Shown here: positions 23,590 to 33,188 of the stretch, one piece after another
Layout of the letters: each line of letters starts with the position of its first letter
How positions within the stretch are numbered: position 1 is the first letter of the stretch
Assembly (NCBI GenBank): GCA_903884815.1
Contig: CAISGE010000055.1
Coordinates: forward strand, 1 to 58,508
Direction: 5' to 3'
Source of the DNA: Candidatus Omnitrophota bacterium
Lineage (GTDB): Bacteria > Omnitrophota > Omnitrophia > Omnitrophales > Aquincolibacteriaceae
Length of the DNA stretch: 58,508 nucleotides
Translations under genes and position numbers: made by a program
The notes under the pieces: generated by a model
The model's input: only the letters and a program-made list of their open reading frames with translations
Told to the model about the DNA's origin: nothing
Database searches by the model: none

Positions 23590-25034
23590 TGAAGCTACTC
23601 TTCCGAAACGTACGCAAATCTCGGCGTTTCTCACCTCGGGGTCTTAAGACCCTCACGCTCGTGCTTTTGATGCTGGGGATGATCCCCGCGCTTTATGCCG
23701 AGGCTTCGTGGAGTGGTTTTTTCGAAAAGATTTTTCCTGCGGGAAAAGAAAAGCCCAGGGCGGAGGCCCGCGCGGAGTCGCTGAGCCTTCAGGATGTGAT
23801 CAACTTCGCGCTGCGGAATAATCTGCTGACCAAACTCGCCTTGGAAGAGATCGAAGCCGCCAAAGGCCAAAAACTGCAGGCCGCTTCGGAGCTTCTCCCC
23901 CATGTGGAGGCGGGGATTTCACAAGCCCGCGTCGGGCGCATGAATCTTGAGGCGATGGGCTTTAAGACGAATCAGCCTTTGATTGGGCCGTTTAATACCT
24001 TTGACGCGCGCTTCCGACTCACCCAGACGATCTTTGATCTGAGCGCGATCTCCCGTTTTCAGGCGGGTAGCACCGAGGTCAAGGTCAAACAATATGAAGA
24101 AGAATTTGCGAAACAAAAAGTGATCCTCGAGGCGTCGCTGGCCTATCTTGGGGCTCTCCAGAGCCAGGGGAGATACAAGGCGGCCGAAGCGGATGCCAAA
24201 CTCGCCAAGCGTCTTCTGGACCAGGCGAATCATCAGCATGAGGCCCAGATCGCGACCGGGGTGGATGTCGCCCGGGCGACCACCCGAGACGCGGAAGAAA
24301 CCTACCTGTTGCAACAAGCCAGCATGGGAGTTAGCGAAGCCTACCTTCAGGTTCAGAGGGTGGCCGGACTTCCCTATGGAGAGGACCTGGGCTTAAGCGA
24401 TGCGCTTTCCTATCTTGGAGAACCCGAGATGTCCAAGGATGAAGCGCTTGATCTTGCCGAGACCCACCGACTTGAGATACGAATCTTAAGCGACGGGATC
24501 CGGGCCGAGAATTATCTTCTCCGGGCGGCCAAAAGCGAGATGCTCCCCAAGGTTGGGCTGAGTGGGGATTATGGACTGAGCGGGAATACGCCCCGGCAGA
24601 ATGACCGCGCGACGGGACAGATCGTGGCCGGCGCCACGATGCCGCTTTTTGAAGGGGGCAAGATCTGGGGCGCGATCAAGGAAGCCTCGAGCCGGAAGCG
24701 GCAGCTCGAACAAAAGCTAGCGGACTTCAAAAGACAGATCGAAGAGGATGTTCACCTGGCATTACTGAAGATCAAAACCGAAAGGCAGCAGGTCCACACC
24801 TCACGTTCGATTTTGGAGTTGGCTGAGAAGGAGTTGAAAATGGCCCAGGACCGGTTTGGCGCGGGTCTGGGGGACAATGTGGAAGTGATCGCCGCGCAAA
24901 CCACGCTTGCCCGGGCTCGCGACACGTATGTTTCGGCGTTGACGTCGTACCATGTCGCACGTCTTAACTTATCCTTTGCATTGGGGCAAACCGGGTCTTT
25001 TTATCTGAAAAAAGCAGATCAAGAAAAGGAGTAA
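23589..25034 (+). CDS. TolC-type outer membrane efflux protein
   Basis: The 481-residue protein has an N-terminal signal (LVLLMLGMIPALYAEA) and two outer-membrane-factor repeats of coiled-coil helices. The first is LSLQDVINFALRNNLLTKLA and the second SKDEALDLAETHRLEIRIL. A late EEDVHLALLKIKTERQQVHT and FGAGLGDNVEVIAAQTTLAR are typical of TolC/NodT proteins. It would form the trimeric channel across the outer membrane for the EmrA-EmrB pump that follows. The ATG overlaps the marR stop, so translation is coupled. Confidence 0.88.
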   Translation: MKLLFRNVRKSRRFSPRGLKTLTLVLLMLGMIPALYAEASWSGFFEKIFPAGKEKPRAEARAESLSLQDVINFALRNNLLTKLALEEIEAAKGQKLQAASELLPHVEAGISQARVGRMNLEAMGFKTNQPLIGPFNTFDARFRLTQTIFDLSAISRFQAGSTEVKVKQYEEEFAKQKVILEASLAYLGALQSQGRYKAAEADAKLAKRLLDQANHQHEAQIATGVDVARATTRDAEETYLLQQASMGVSEAYLQVQRVAGLPYGEDLGLSDALSYLGEPEMSKDEALDLAETHRLEIRILSDGIRAENYLLRAAKSEMLPKVGLSGDYGLSGNTPRQNDRATGQIVAGATMPLFEGGKIWGAIKEASSRKRQLEQKLADFKRQIEEDVHLALLKIKTERQQVHTSRSILELAEKELKMAQDRFGAGLGDNVEVIAAQTTLARARDTYVSALTSYHVARLNLSFALGQTGSFYLKKADQEKE

Positions 25035-25040
25035 ACCGCT

Positions 25041-25952
25041 GTGCTAAATCTCTTGCGAAAAATAAAAGGCATGAACCGTACCGAATTCAAAAAACAGCTT
25101 TACGCCGAAGATCCGAAGTTCCGGGTCACGGTGGCGTGTGCGGGCGGATGCCTGCTTATTCTGGTGCTTGGGTTCATCCATCAAAGTCTGTGCTATGTGT
25201 CGACGGATGATGCATTTATAGAAGGCCACGTGGTTCCGATCAGCGCCAAGGTTTCGGCGCATGTGACGAAGGTTCCCGTGGAGGATAACCAGGAAGTGAA
25301 GGCCGGAGATCTCTTGATCGAACTGGATTCCAATGATTTCAGGGTCAAGGATCAAATGGCTAAAGCGGAGTTGCAGGCGGCCGAAGCGGAAGCGGAAAAG
25401 GCGCATACAGATGCCGAACGCTACAAGAAACTGAATTCCCAGGACGAAGTCTCCAAGCAACAACTGGATATGGCCGTGCTGCGGACTCAAATTGCCGATG
25501 CGAAGGTCGCCTCGGCCAAGGCGCACGTGGAGCAAACGCGCCTCGACCTCTCGTATACCAGGATCGCTGCCCCGATCGATGGCCATGTGACCAAAAAGAG
25601 CGTCGAAATCGGCCAGCTGGTGCCTGTGGGGCAACCGCTCCTGGCGATCGTCTCGAAAGAAAAATGGGTGATCGCGAATTTTAAAGAGACGCAGTTGACC
25701 TTGATGCATCCCGGACAGAAAGTTAGGATCAAGGTGGACACTTACTCCCACAAGACCTTCAAGGGACACGTGGACAGTCTCCAGCGGGGGACGGGCGCCC
25801 GCTTCAGTCTGTTCCCTCCGGAGAACGCGACCGGGAATTATGTAAAGGTCGTCCAACGCGTGCCGGTCAAGATCGTCTTTGAAGAAGCCCCGGACAAAAA
25901 ATATCCTCTGGCGCTTGGCATGTCCGCCGTCCCGGAAGTGAAAGTCCGCTAG
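25041..25952 (+). CDS. EmrA/HlyD-type membrane fusion protein
   Basis: The 303-residue protein has one N-terminal membrane anchor (VACAGGCLLILVLGFIHQSL). It then shows the adaptor pattern: first lipoyl half YVSTDDAFIEGHVVPISAKV, a coiled-coil hairpin rich in Ala/Glu/Lys, second lipoyl half SYTRIAAPIDGHVTKKSVEI and the barrel segment VIANFKETQLTLMHPGQKV. This matches EmrA-type adaptors, which bridge an MFS pump and TolC. The GTG start has AAGGAG upstream. It lies 7 bp after tolC and 2 bp before emrB. Confidence 0.9.
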   Translation: MLNLLRKIKGMNRTEFKKQLYAEDPKFRVTVACAGGCLLILVLGFIHQSLCYVSTDDAFIEGHVVPISAKVSAHVTKVPVEDNQEVKAGDLLIELDSNDFRVKDQMAKAELQAAEAEAEKAHTDAERYKKLNSQDEVSKQQLDMAVLRTQIADAKVASAKAHVEQTRLDLSYTRIAAPIDGHVTKKSVEIGQLVPVGQPLLAIVSKEKWVIANFKETQLTLMHPGQKVRIKVDTYSHKTFKGHVDSLQRGTGARFSLFPPENATGNYVKVVQRVPVKIVFEEAPDKKYPLALGMSAVPEVKVR

Positions 25953-25954
25953 CG

Positions 25955-27562
25955 GTGGACAAAGTTCCCGAAGAAAAGAACCCCGCGAAAAATCCAGCCC
26001 TCCCGGCCCCGGAAGAGTGGCATCCCCGCCACAATCCCTGGATCATCGCTTTTTCGGTGATGCTCGCGACTTTCATGGAAGTCCTGGATACCTCGGTGGC
26101 GAATGTGTCCCTGCCTCACATTGCCGGGAATCTTTCGGCGAGCAATCATGAAGCCACCTGGGTGCTCACGAGCTACCTTGTCGCGAATGCCATTATTTTG
26201 CCGACGGCCGCGTGGTTCAGCGGGTTCTTCGGGCGCAAAAGATTCCTGATTCTTTGCATCATGCTCTTTACCGCGGCCTCGGCGCTCTGCGGGTTGGCGC
26301 ACAATTTGGGATTTCTTATCGTCGCGCGGATCATTCAAGGCCTTGGCGGTGGCGCGCTGCAACCCATCGCGCAGGCCATTCTCCTGGAGAGTTTCCCGAA
26401 AGAAAAGCGCGGCCAGGCTATGGCGGTCTACGCCCTCGGGGTGGTCGTCGCGCCGATCATCGGCCCTACGGTCGGGGGATGGATCACGGACAATTATTCC
26501 TGGCGCTGGATCTTTCTGATCAATCTTCCGATTGGGATCTTGGCCGTGTTCATGGCGAACGCGTTTGTGGAAGATCCCCCATACATTAAGAAGAACCGAG
26601 CTCTCTCCATCGATTATTTGGGGTTTGCCCTGATGGCGCTCGGGTTGGGACTTTTCCAAGTCATCATGGATAAGGGGCAGGAGGTGGATTGGTTTGCGGC
26701 GAAATGGATCTGCTGGTCCAGCGTCATTGTCGTGGTTTCACTCGTCACGTTCGTTTTCCGGGAGTTAAGGACCGAGCACCCTGTCGTGGATCTTCGCATT
26801 CTCAAAGACCGGAATTTTTTTACAGGCGTCTGCATTGTGACTGTGATCGGCGCCGTCCTTTACAGCACCACAGCACTTCTCCCGATGTTTTTGCAGGGTT
26901 TGATGGGGTATTCGGCGTATTTGAGCGGGTTGGCGCTGAGTCCCCGCGGGATCGGCGCATTTTTTACGGCGCTCGTGGTGGGTCGCATGATCGGGAAAGT
27001 GGATGGGAGGATTTTTGTGGCCATGGGTCTTGGGTTCTTGGGGATCAATTGCCTGGCTTTGGGAGGTATCAATTTGCAGATCGGTATGTCGAACGTTATC
27101 TGGCCGATCATCGGGACGGGGGTTGGTATCAGCGCCATTTTCGTTCCTCTGAGCATCCTTGCCGTCGGGACTTTGCACAAAGAGGAAATGGGCAACGCCA
27201 CCGGACTTTTTAATCTGATGCGCAATATCGGGGGAAGCGTGGGGATCGCGCTGACGACCACGATGCTTGCGCGAATGAGCCAGGTCCACCAGTCGATCCT
27301 GGTCGGCCATTTGACGCCGTATGATCCCGCTTATCAGATCATGTTCCAGAAGGTGCAGGGCCTTCTCGCTCATGCCGGAGGCGGGATCACGAACCCGCTG
27401 GCTTATGGCGTGATCTATCAGGATCTTGTCCGCCAGGCGACACTTATGGCGTTTGTGGATAATTTTCGCGGCGTAGGGATGGCCTGTCTTTTGATTATCC
27501 CCGGCGTTTTTCTGTTTAAAAAAGTAATACCCGCCAAGGGCGCGGTGTCCGCCGCCCATTGA
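25955..27562 (+). CDS. EmrB/QacA-type DHA2 drug:proton antiporter
   Basis: The 535-residue inner-membrane protein has about 14 membrane segments. DHA2 motifs are visible: LDTSVANVSLPHI (motif D1), GFFGRKRFL (motif A), RIIQGLGGGALQP (motif B) and GVVVAPIIGPTVGGWI (motif C). With the EmrA- and TolC-type proteins it should form a tripartite proton-driven efflux pump for hydrophobic compounds. The GTG start lies 2 bp after the emrA stop, so translation is coupled. The natural substrate might be a lipid or phenolic product, but that is speculation. Confidence 0.9.
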   Translation: MDKVPEEKNPAKNPALPAPEEWHPRHNPWIIAFSVMLATFMEVLDTSVANVSLPHIAGNLSASNHEATWVLTSYLVANAIILPTAAWFSGFFGRKRFLILCIMLFTAASALCGLAHNLGFLIVARIIQGLGGGALQPIAQAILLESFPKEKRGQAMAVYALGVVVAPIIGPTVGGWITDNYSWRWIFLINLPIGILAVFMANAFVEDPPYIKKNRALSIDYLGFALMALGLGLFQVIMDKGQEVDWFAAKWICWSSVIVVVSLVTFVFRELRTEHPVVDLRILKDRNFFTGVCIVTVIGAVLYSTTALLPMFLQGLMGYSAYLSGLALSPRGIGAFFTALVVGRMIGKVDGRIFVAMGLGFLGINCLALGGINLQIGMSNVIWPIIGTGVGISAIFVPLSILAVGTLHKEEMGNATGLFNLMRNIGGSVGIALTTTMLARMSQVHQSILVGHLTPYDPAYQIMFQKVQGLLAHAGGGITNPLAYGVIYQDLVRQATLMAFVDNFRGVGMACLLIIPGVFLFKKVIPAKGAVSAAH

Positions 27563-27626
27563 TCGAGCGCTTTTGAGGTAAGGGCCAAAAGCCTAGAAAC
27601 GCTTTCGAAGTCCACCTCCAGAGGTC

Positions 27627-29447
27627 TTACCTGTCGGGGGCCAATACCGACATGCAGCAGGACGCGCAATCGAATTCCAGGCGATATTTCCTTCCCTCCT
27701 GATCGACGAGAAAAAGAGGGCCGGTCTCTTTTTTGCAGAAACCGAGATCGCCCTTGATGCAATATTTTGAGCGCATCACAATGCGATCCCTCATGGAGAG
27801 GCCTGATTCCGCGGCCATCTCCACCACTTTCACGCCGTGACGTTTGTAAAAAACGACGGCCTTTTGATTCAGGCAGTTGCCGCGATAGTCCAGGGTCGCC
27901 TCGGGGAAGGGGATTTCGTTGGCGTGAAGGGGTGTTGCTACTCGCGGGCGATGCTCTTCCCTTACTTCCAGGAGCCGGGCCACGGCGCCGCGTCGCAGGG
28001 AGTTTAGAAGGGACATGGGAAAAAAATAAGTTTCGCGCAGCGTGTGCGTGACGCCACGACAGGAAAAAATCGTGTCATGGACCTTGGAAAGTTGTTTCGC
28101 GATCGTTTCTTCGGCGAGCGTTTTTTTCTCCGCGGCTTGTTTGGGGGCGGCCATGGAAAATGTCCCGGCATGGCCTTCTTCATCTTGGGCGGTCAGAGAA
28201 AATCCGTCCTGTGTTTCATTCAGGGTCAATGAGATGGCGATCTTTCTTTCGCAAGAATCTTTGGCCGCCAATGTTTTGAGAAATGCGTGATCATGATTTC
28301 TGTAAATGACGGCACGCGGTGTTAACCCCGCCATTTTATCCGGATAAACGCGCACCCCACTGACCGTGTTTACCACCGAGCCTGTTAATACGCCGTTTTC
28401 ATCAAAAAAACAAATGCCGTCCCCATTGTGTAAATCATGGGGAGAGGCGAGGGTGAAGTGATAGCTTCCAACCTTTTCAACCTTGCCGATCTTTTCGCCC
28501 AAGGATTTGGGGGTGTCATGCGAAGACGCCTGCGCGAGGGGGCCTTTGAGGCCGAAATCCGTGAAGCCGCGGTTAAATGTTTTTTGGGGGTTGGGGGTAA
28601 AACCAAGCGTCGTTTCGCCCGATGAGCTTCTTGTCTCTTTCCTTCCGGAAAGAATGGCGTCCAGTTGTTTGCGATGATAGCCCACGGTATTTTTCACGTA
28701 AGCGATATCTTTAAGCCGCCCTTCTATTTTGAAGGAGCTGACTCCCGCGTCGATCAATGACTCGAGGGAACCGGAGCGGTTGAGATCCTTTAAAGAAAGG
28801 AGATGCTTCTCCCTTGCGAGGACAGTGCCTTTTGAGTTCACGAGAGAATAGACGCGGCGGCAGGGCTGCGCGCAGTTGCCGCGATTCGCGCTTCGGCCTC
28901 CGCACGCGTAGCTCAAATAACACTGCCCACTGTACCCGACGCACAAAGCTCCTTGGATAAAGCATTCCAGGTCGATGGAAGTTTTACTGCGTATGTCGGC
29001 GATCTCGGCCAGGGTCATTTCGCGCGGGAGGATGACGCGCGAGAAGCCGACCTTTTCCAAGAAAAGGATCTTCTCCAAAGAGTCATTATTCATTTGGGTG
29101 CTCGCGAAAAGCGGTATCGGGGGGAGTGGGAGCTCCAGAAGTCCGGGATCTTGGATGATGAGGCCGTCGATACCGATCGATGCAAGAGCTGTGATCATGG
29201 AAAAGGCTTCGTCCAGTTCGCGATCGGTGAGAAGGGTATTCAGAGCTACGTAGACGCGGGCATAATAAAGGTGGGCGTGGGAAACAAGGGTCTCGATATC
29301 CGCGAGGCTGTTGCCGGCCTGTTCCCGGGCGCCGAATTTTTCAGAGCTGATGTAGACGGCGTCCGCCCCGCAGTTAATGGCGGCTTTTCCGATGGCGGCA
29401 TTTTTTGCCGGAGCCAGTAGCTCGATCTGTTTGGGTGTCGAAGTCAT
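27627..29447 (-). CDS. U32 peptidase-like protein (long form)
   Basis: The 606-residue protein has the U32 N-terminal barrel (IELLAPAKNAAIGKAAINCG, ADAVYISSEKFGAREQAGNS). The conserved iron-sulfur-type Cys region follows (ECFIQGALCVGYSGQCYLSY, then ACGGRSANRGNCAQPCRRVY). A further C-terminal half ends CIKGDLGFC and LEFDCASCCMSVL. Characterised U32 members hydroxylate tRNA (TrhP) or 23S rRNA (RlhA) or act as proteases. This length and Cys pattern fit the RNA-modifying long form, but the substrate is not certain. The start has a -10-like TATAGT 11 nt upstream and no clear Shine-Dalgarno. Confidence 0.8.
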   Translation of the reverse strand: MTSTPKQIELLAPAKNAAIGKAAINCGADAVYISSEKFGAREQAGNSLADIETLVSHAHLYYARVYVALNTLLTDRELDEAFSMITALASIGIDGLIIQDPGLLELPLPPIPLFASTQMNNDSLEKILFLEKVGFSRVILPREMTLAEIADIRSKTSIDLECFIQGALCVGYSGQCYLSYACGGRSANRGNCAQPCRRVYSLVNSKGTVLAREKHLLSLKDLNRSGSLESLIDAGVSSFKIEGRLKDIAYVKNTVGYHRKQLDAILSGRKETRSSSGETTLGFTPNPQKTFNRGFTDFGLKGPLAQASSHDTPKSLGEKIGKVEKVGSYHFTLASPHDLHNGDGICFFDENGVLTGSVVNTVSGVRVYPDKMAGLTPRAVIYRNHDHAFLKTLAAKDSCERKIAISLTLNETQDGFSLTAQDEEGHAGTFSMAAPKQAAEKKTLAEETIAKQLSKVHDTIFSCRGVTHTLRETYFFPMSLLNSLRRGAVARLLEVREEHRPRVATPLHANEIPFPEATLDYRGNCLNQKAVVFYKRHGVKVVEMAAESGLSMRDRIVMRSKYCIKGDLGFCKKETGPLFLVDQEGRKYRLEFDCASCCMSVLAPDR

Positions 29448-29458
29448 AGGGTCTACAT

Positions 29459-29616
29459 ACTATACATGCCTCGCGGCATCTGATTCCACCTGGAAATAGG
29501 AACAGTCCCGTGACAGGGCCGCCGAGCATCCCGCAGCTGAAAACCGTCATAAAGGATCGCTTGAGGTCGCGCGCGATATTCACGCAGCTTGCTTTTTGCT
29601 TCTTTTATACTATAAC
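29459..29616. promoter_or_regulatory. Divergent promoters of the U32 and deacetylase genes
   Basis: On the plus strand, TTGCTT (29589-29594) and TATAAC (29611-29616) are 16 bp apart, and the -10 ends 7 nt before the ATG at 29624. On the minus strand, TATAGT is at 29459-29464, 11 nt before its ATG. Both start codons are preceded by TAGACCC (one with an extra T), and neither has a Shine-Dalgarno. Confidence 0.5.
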
Positions 29617-29623
29617 TAGACCC

Positions 29624-30448
29624 ATGTCGGGATTTGTGGAACATATAAAATTCAATCGCAAGGCACTTCGAGCCCTTCTGGCCATTTCAGGGATCCTTCT
29701 GTTGGCTTGGGGCGGGTGCTGGTTTTTTCAAAACCACGGAAGATTTTGGGCCCACCGTGTTGCGCCCAAGCTTTTTAAACCCAAGATCGTTTTCGTGATC
29801 GATGATATCGGCGAACACGACAAGCTCAAGAACGAGTTGGCCAGACTGGGTTCTAAAGTGACCTATGCCATCCTCCCGCTTCGCGATTTTTCCGTCTACT
29901 TTACCGCACAGGCGAAACGCATGCACGCGGATGTGATCCTCCATCTGCCGCTTGAAACAGTGCATACCGACCAATTTCCGGGCCAAGGTCTGATTACGGG
30001 AGAGATGACCGACAGCGAGATCTTGAGCGGGCTAAGGCGGGACCTGGCTTCCGTTCCCCGGCATGTCGGCGTCAACAATCACATGGGGTCCAAGGGGACT
30101 TCAGATCGGCGTCTCATGACAATCATCCTGAGGGAGCTTAAACGGGAAAAACTCTTCTTTCTCGACAGCCACACGACGTCAAAATCTGTCGCTCCCGAGA
30201 TCTGCCACGCGATCGGGCTGCCTTTTTTGAAAAGCGGTATTTTTCTTGATAATGATAACGCTGTTGCTGCCATTAAGACGCAGCTTGTGGAATTCCGGAG
30301 GATCGCGAGGGAGAGCGGTACGGCCGTGGCCATCGGACATTACCGGAAGAACACGCTGGATGTTCTGGCCGAGGAGATTCCCCAGCTTGAAAAAGAAGGG
30401 TTCGAGATTATTTCACTCCGCAACGTATTGAAGATCCAGACCGATTAA
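29624..30448 (+). CDS. Divergent polysaccharide deacetylase (YibQ/DUF610-like)
   Basis: The 274-residue protein has one N-terminal membrane anchor (ALLAISGILLLAWGGCWFF) and a periplasmic domain. Motifs are KPKIVFVIDDIGEHDKLKNE, VTYAILPLRD, ADVILHLPLET, GVNNHMGSKGT, LFFLDSHTTSKSVA and AVAIGHYRKNTLDVL. These match the divergent polysaccharide deacetylase fold (D-D pair, HLP and NHMGS motifs). The enzyme probably removes acyl groups from an envelope glycan. An open frame extends upstream to 29510, but the ATG at 29624 fits a leaderless promoter. It converges with the flippase gene. Confidence 0.82.
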   Translation: MSGFVEHIKFNRKALRALLAISGILLLAWGGCWFFQNHGRFWAHRVAPKLFKPKIVFVIDDIGEHDKLKNELARLGSKVTYAILPLRDFSVYFTAQAKRMHADVILHLPLETVHTDQFPGQGLITGEMTDSEILSGLRRDLASVPRHVGVNNHMGSKGTSDRRLMTIILRELKREKLFFLDSHTTSKSVAPEICHAIGLPFLKSGIFLDNDNAVAAIKTQLVEFRRIARESGTAVAIGHYRKNTLDVLAEEIPQLEKEGFEIISLRNVLKIQTD

Positions 30449-30471
30449 GGCGACTTGCTGTTTTGATCCGG

Positions 30472-31842
30472 TCAGACGCCGTCTTCTTCGGGGGTTGCTA
30501 ATTCCGGAGTCACAAAACTTTCCTGCGGTGTTTTTTTGAGAAGATGTTTCGCGAAGCCGTACTGGAGAGCGAACCGGATCGTGTGATACACAATGTAGGC
30601 ATAACCCGCGCCGCTCAAGCCCCAGGCTTCCAGCATCCAGAAGAGGATCGGGAAATAAATGAGCGTGGGAAGGAACTGGATCCAGAAACTCAGATGCGCC
30701 TGTCCCATCGCAAGGATCATAGGCGCGAGCGGCAGGGACGTAACGGCGATCGCGTTGGCGAGCATGTACCAGACCGTGACGGAATAGGCGGAAATGAATT
30801 CCCGTCCCGTTGTGATCAGAATGATCTCATGCCCCCAGATCACAAAAACGATCCAGCTCAAGAGTGAAATCCCGCCCATGATGTAAGTCATTCGCTTCAC
30901 CACGAACCGGAAATCCCTGTAATCCTTTTTCGCCCAAAGCTTCGTGAGCTCCGGATAGAGCGACTGGAAGAGGGGATTGGTCAGGCGGTCCAGGGCGGCG
31001 CAGAGCTTCTTCGCCAGCTTGTAAAGGCTCACATCCGCGAATCCAAGAAGTTTTCCCACTACCAGGATGTCGAATTCCCGGAACCCGATCTTGACGGATC
31101 CCGTCAGGTTGGTTGAGATCAGGAAATTCCAGACTCCCGGAAAACGCTTCGTGATCCCCGCGAGAGGTTCGGCCCAGATGTTGCGGAAACCGCGGCGGTG
31201 AAGCTCGATCCAGGCCATGGCCGTGAGCGATACATAGTCGACGATCTCGGTCAGCATCCAGACCCACAGGAATCCGCTCAGATCGCAGTGAATCGCCCAG
31301 GCGACCACGACACCCGCGAATTTGATCCCTGAGGTGACACACTTTTGGGCCGAGAACGACTTAAATTTGTCAAAGATCCTGAGGATTCCCGTGGGAACTC
31401 CGGCAATATCAAAGAGGACGATCATGCTGTAGATCACCGCGAGGCGGAGCATTTCGGGGGACCAGTTCTGCCAGCGCGCAATGAGACCGGCCAGCGCGAT
31501 CGAGATCACGCAGCCGAGGACGGCCGTGCAGGCGTCCACCAGCGTGCCGAGTTTGACGAGAGCCTTGAATCCGGAAGGGTTTTTGGCGGTGAGGGCGTCG
31601 GAACCGTATTTGATGATGAACTGCCAGGACTGGAAGTTGACGAGTTTGTCCACGATCCGGACATAGGCGTCGATCAGGACCAGCATGCCGAGTTTTTCGG
31701 TGCCCAGCGCGCGCGCCGTGATCGCGAAGGTCAGGACCCCGAGAACCGCGGAGACGGTGTCCCCGCTGATCAGGACGCCGCTATTCTTGAACACCCTTTT
31801 GAAGGTGCCGCTCGCGAAAGTATTTTTGAAAAAGGAAATCAT
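30472..31842 (-). CDS. Polysaccharide flippase, Wzx/MATE-like
   Basis: The 456-residue protein has about 12-14 membrane segments: VLISGDTVSAVLGVLTFAIT, IVVLFDIAGVPTGILRIFDK and FREFDILVVGKLLGFADVSL. This is the MVF/MOP architecture of lipopolysaccharide and capsule exporters. It should move a lipid-linked glycan across the inner membrane. The upstream -10 TATAAT (minus strand, 31851-31856) ends 8 nt before the ATG and there is no Shine-Dalgarno, so the mRNA may be leaderless. No glycosyltransferase genes lie nearby, which is unusual for a flippase. Confidence 0.85.
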   Translation of the reverse strand: MISFFKNTFASGTFKRVFKNSGVLISGDTVSAVLGVLTFAITARALGTEKLGMLVLIDAYVRIVDKLVNFQSWQFIIKYGSDALTAKNPSGFKALVKLGTLVDACTAVLGCVISIALAGLIARWQNWSPEMLRLAVIYSMIVLFDIAGVPTGILRIFDKFKSFSAQKCVTSGIKFAGVVVAWAIHCDLSGFLWVWMLTEIVDYVSLTAMAWIELHRRGFRNIWAEPLAGITKRFPGVWNFLISTNLTGSVKIGFREFDILVVGKLLGFADVSLYKLAKKLCAALDRLTNPLFQSLYPELTKLWAKKDYRDFRFVVKRMTYIMGGISLLSWIVFVIWGHEIILITTGREFISAYSVTVWYMLANAIAVTSLPLAPMILAMGQAHLSFWIQFLPTLIYFPILFWMLEAWGLSGAGYAYIVYHTIRFALQYGFAKHLLKKTPQESFVTPELATPEEDGV

Positions 31843-31850
31843 GGGGGAGA

Positions 31851-31859
31851 ATTATAGCA
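31851..31859 (-). promoter_or_regulatory. Extended -10 of the flippase gene
   Basis: On the minus strand TGCTATAAT combines an extended TG with a consensus TATAAT. Its end is 8 nt before the ATG at 31842. No good -35 is visible. Confidence 0.5.
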
Positions 31860-31905
31860 TTGATGACAACTTCTGGCATTAGGGAGGGCTGGAAGATGAG
31901 GAAAG

Positions 31906-31950
31906 CTTAATCCGCTATTCATCGTGGCTTCAGGCGGGACATGCTAGACT
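31906..31950 (+). promoter_or_regulatory. Triple TCATC-type operator and promoter, copy D
   Basis: Pentamers TAATC (31908), TCATC (31919) and TCAGG (31930) have an 11-bp period. They are followed by an extended -10, TGCTAGACT, with TAGACT at 31945-31950. The element matches copy C at 21 of 29 positions. It drives the histidine kinase at 32026. An inverted repeat, CTCAAT/ATTGAG, lies in the leader (31963-31985). Confidence 0.55.
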
Positions 31951-32025
31951 GTACATACGAGTCTCAATACAATACGTAAATTGAGGTCCGTAGCGGATGA
32001 TCGAAAGCGCGAAAGGAGTTGATTT

Positions 32026-33108
32026 ATGGCATGGCAGCTCGATTTCGACCAATATTGCCGAAAGCATCGTTTTTCCGTAGGGGTTTTGGGGGTTGCCTGG
32101 ATTTTTGCCGTGGCGTTCCTCGATTACATTACCAACGATGAAATCTCACTCACGGTTTTTTACCTTCCCGCGGTCGCTCTTTTTTCCTGGTATTTCAGTC
32201 GACCTTACGGAGTTTCCACGGCAGTTCTTTGCACAATCCTTTGGTTCTGCGGAGATGTTTGGGGCGGGCATTTGTACACGCACCCCATTTATGCCTATTG
32301 GAACGGGACCGCGCTCTTGGGATTTCTTTTGGCTTTTTCTCTCGTCCTCAACAGCTTACAAATAAGTTTCAGAAAGCAACAGCAGCAAGTGATCACGACG
32401 CAGAAAGTTAACAACGAAATACAGAAATTCGCGGATATGCAATCTCAGTTTGTGAGCACAGTTTCCCATGAACTCAAGAATCCGCTGGGCGTGATTCGGG
32501 AATCGATGGAGCTGATCCTGGATAAGATTGCCGGAGATGTCAGCGGCGAGCAAAGGGAAATTCTTGAGATCGGAAAACGCAGCACGGAGCGGCTGATACG
32601 CTTGGTGGGCGACCTGTTGGATCTTTCAAAAATTGAGGCCGGGAAGATGAAATTACGGCAGGAAGATATGGATCTCGGAATTTTAGTGACAGAAGTGTTA
32701 AAGCTCTATGCGAAGGAGATTTCAAAAAAGCGGATCACTCTTCGGCAAGAGATCCCGCCCAACGTGGGGTTGCTCGTGGGGGATCGCGACGCATTGATCC
32801 GCGTGGTCATCAATCTTGTAAACAATGCCATAAAATACACGCCGGAGGGGGAAAGCATTTCGATCCATCTATCGGGGAGCTCGAGGGAGGTGCGTTTCGA
32901 GATCGCCGACACAGGACCCGGCATTCCTAAGGAATCATTCGCGAAGATGTTCAATAAATATGAACGGGTTGCGGCTGAAAAACAAGAGGGGACGGGATTG
33001 GGTCTTGCGATCAGTAAGGATATTATCGAGCTCCATAGGGGGAAGATCTGGGTGGAGAGCGAAGCCGGAAAAGGAAGCAGGTTTATTTTTACTTTGCCCC
33101 GATTTTAG
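32026..33108 (+). CDS. Membrane sensor histidine kinase
   Basis: The 360-residue protein has three or four N-terminal membrane segments (FSVGVLGVAWIFAVAFLDYI, VFYLPAVALFSWYF, GTALLGFLLAFSLVL) without a large periplasmic domain. A HisKA domain follows with STVSHELKNPLGVI (H148), then an HATPase_c domain: N box NLVNNAIKYTPEG, G1 DTGPGIPKESF and G2 GTGLGLAISKDII. It should autophosphorylate, but no receiver gene is adjacent, so it is an orphan kinase. GAAAGGAG precedes the ATG. The promoter carries copy D of the triple-repeat operator, so it probably belongs to the same regulon as the OmpR-type pair at 45448. Confidence 0.88.
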   Translation: MAWQLDFDQYCRKHRFSVGVLGVAWIFAVAFLDYITNDEISLTVFYLPAVALFSWYFSRPYGVSTAVLCTILWFCGDVWGGHLYTHPIYAYWNGTALLGFLLAFSLVLNSLQISFRKQQQQVITTQKVNNEIQKFADMQSQFVSTVSHELKNPLGVIRESMELILDKIAGDVSGEQREILEIGKRSTERLIRLVGDLLDLSKIEAGKMKLRQEDMDLGILVTEVLKLYAKEISKKRITLRQEIPPNVGLLVGDRDALIRVVINLVNNAIKYTPEGESISIHLSGSSREVRFEIADTGPGIPKESFAKMFNKYERVAAEKQEGTGLGLAISKDIIELHRGKIWVESEAGKGSRFIFTLPRF

Positions 33109-33188
33109 GACGGAGTGGGCTCCGCCGCGAAAATCGAGACAGTTTCTCCAAACGGGTTTATATTGTTTCTCTTAAGGAGGACAGAGGT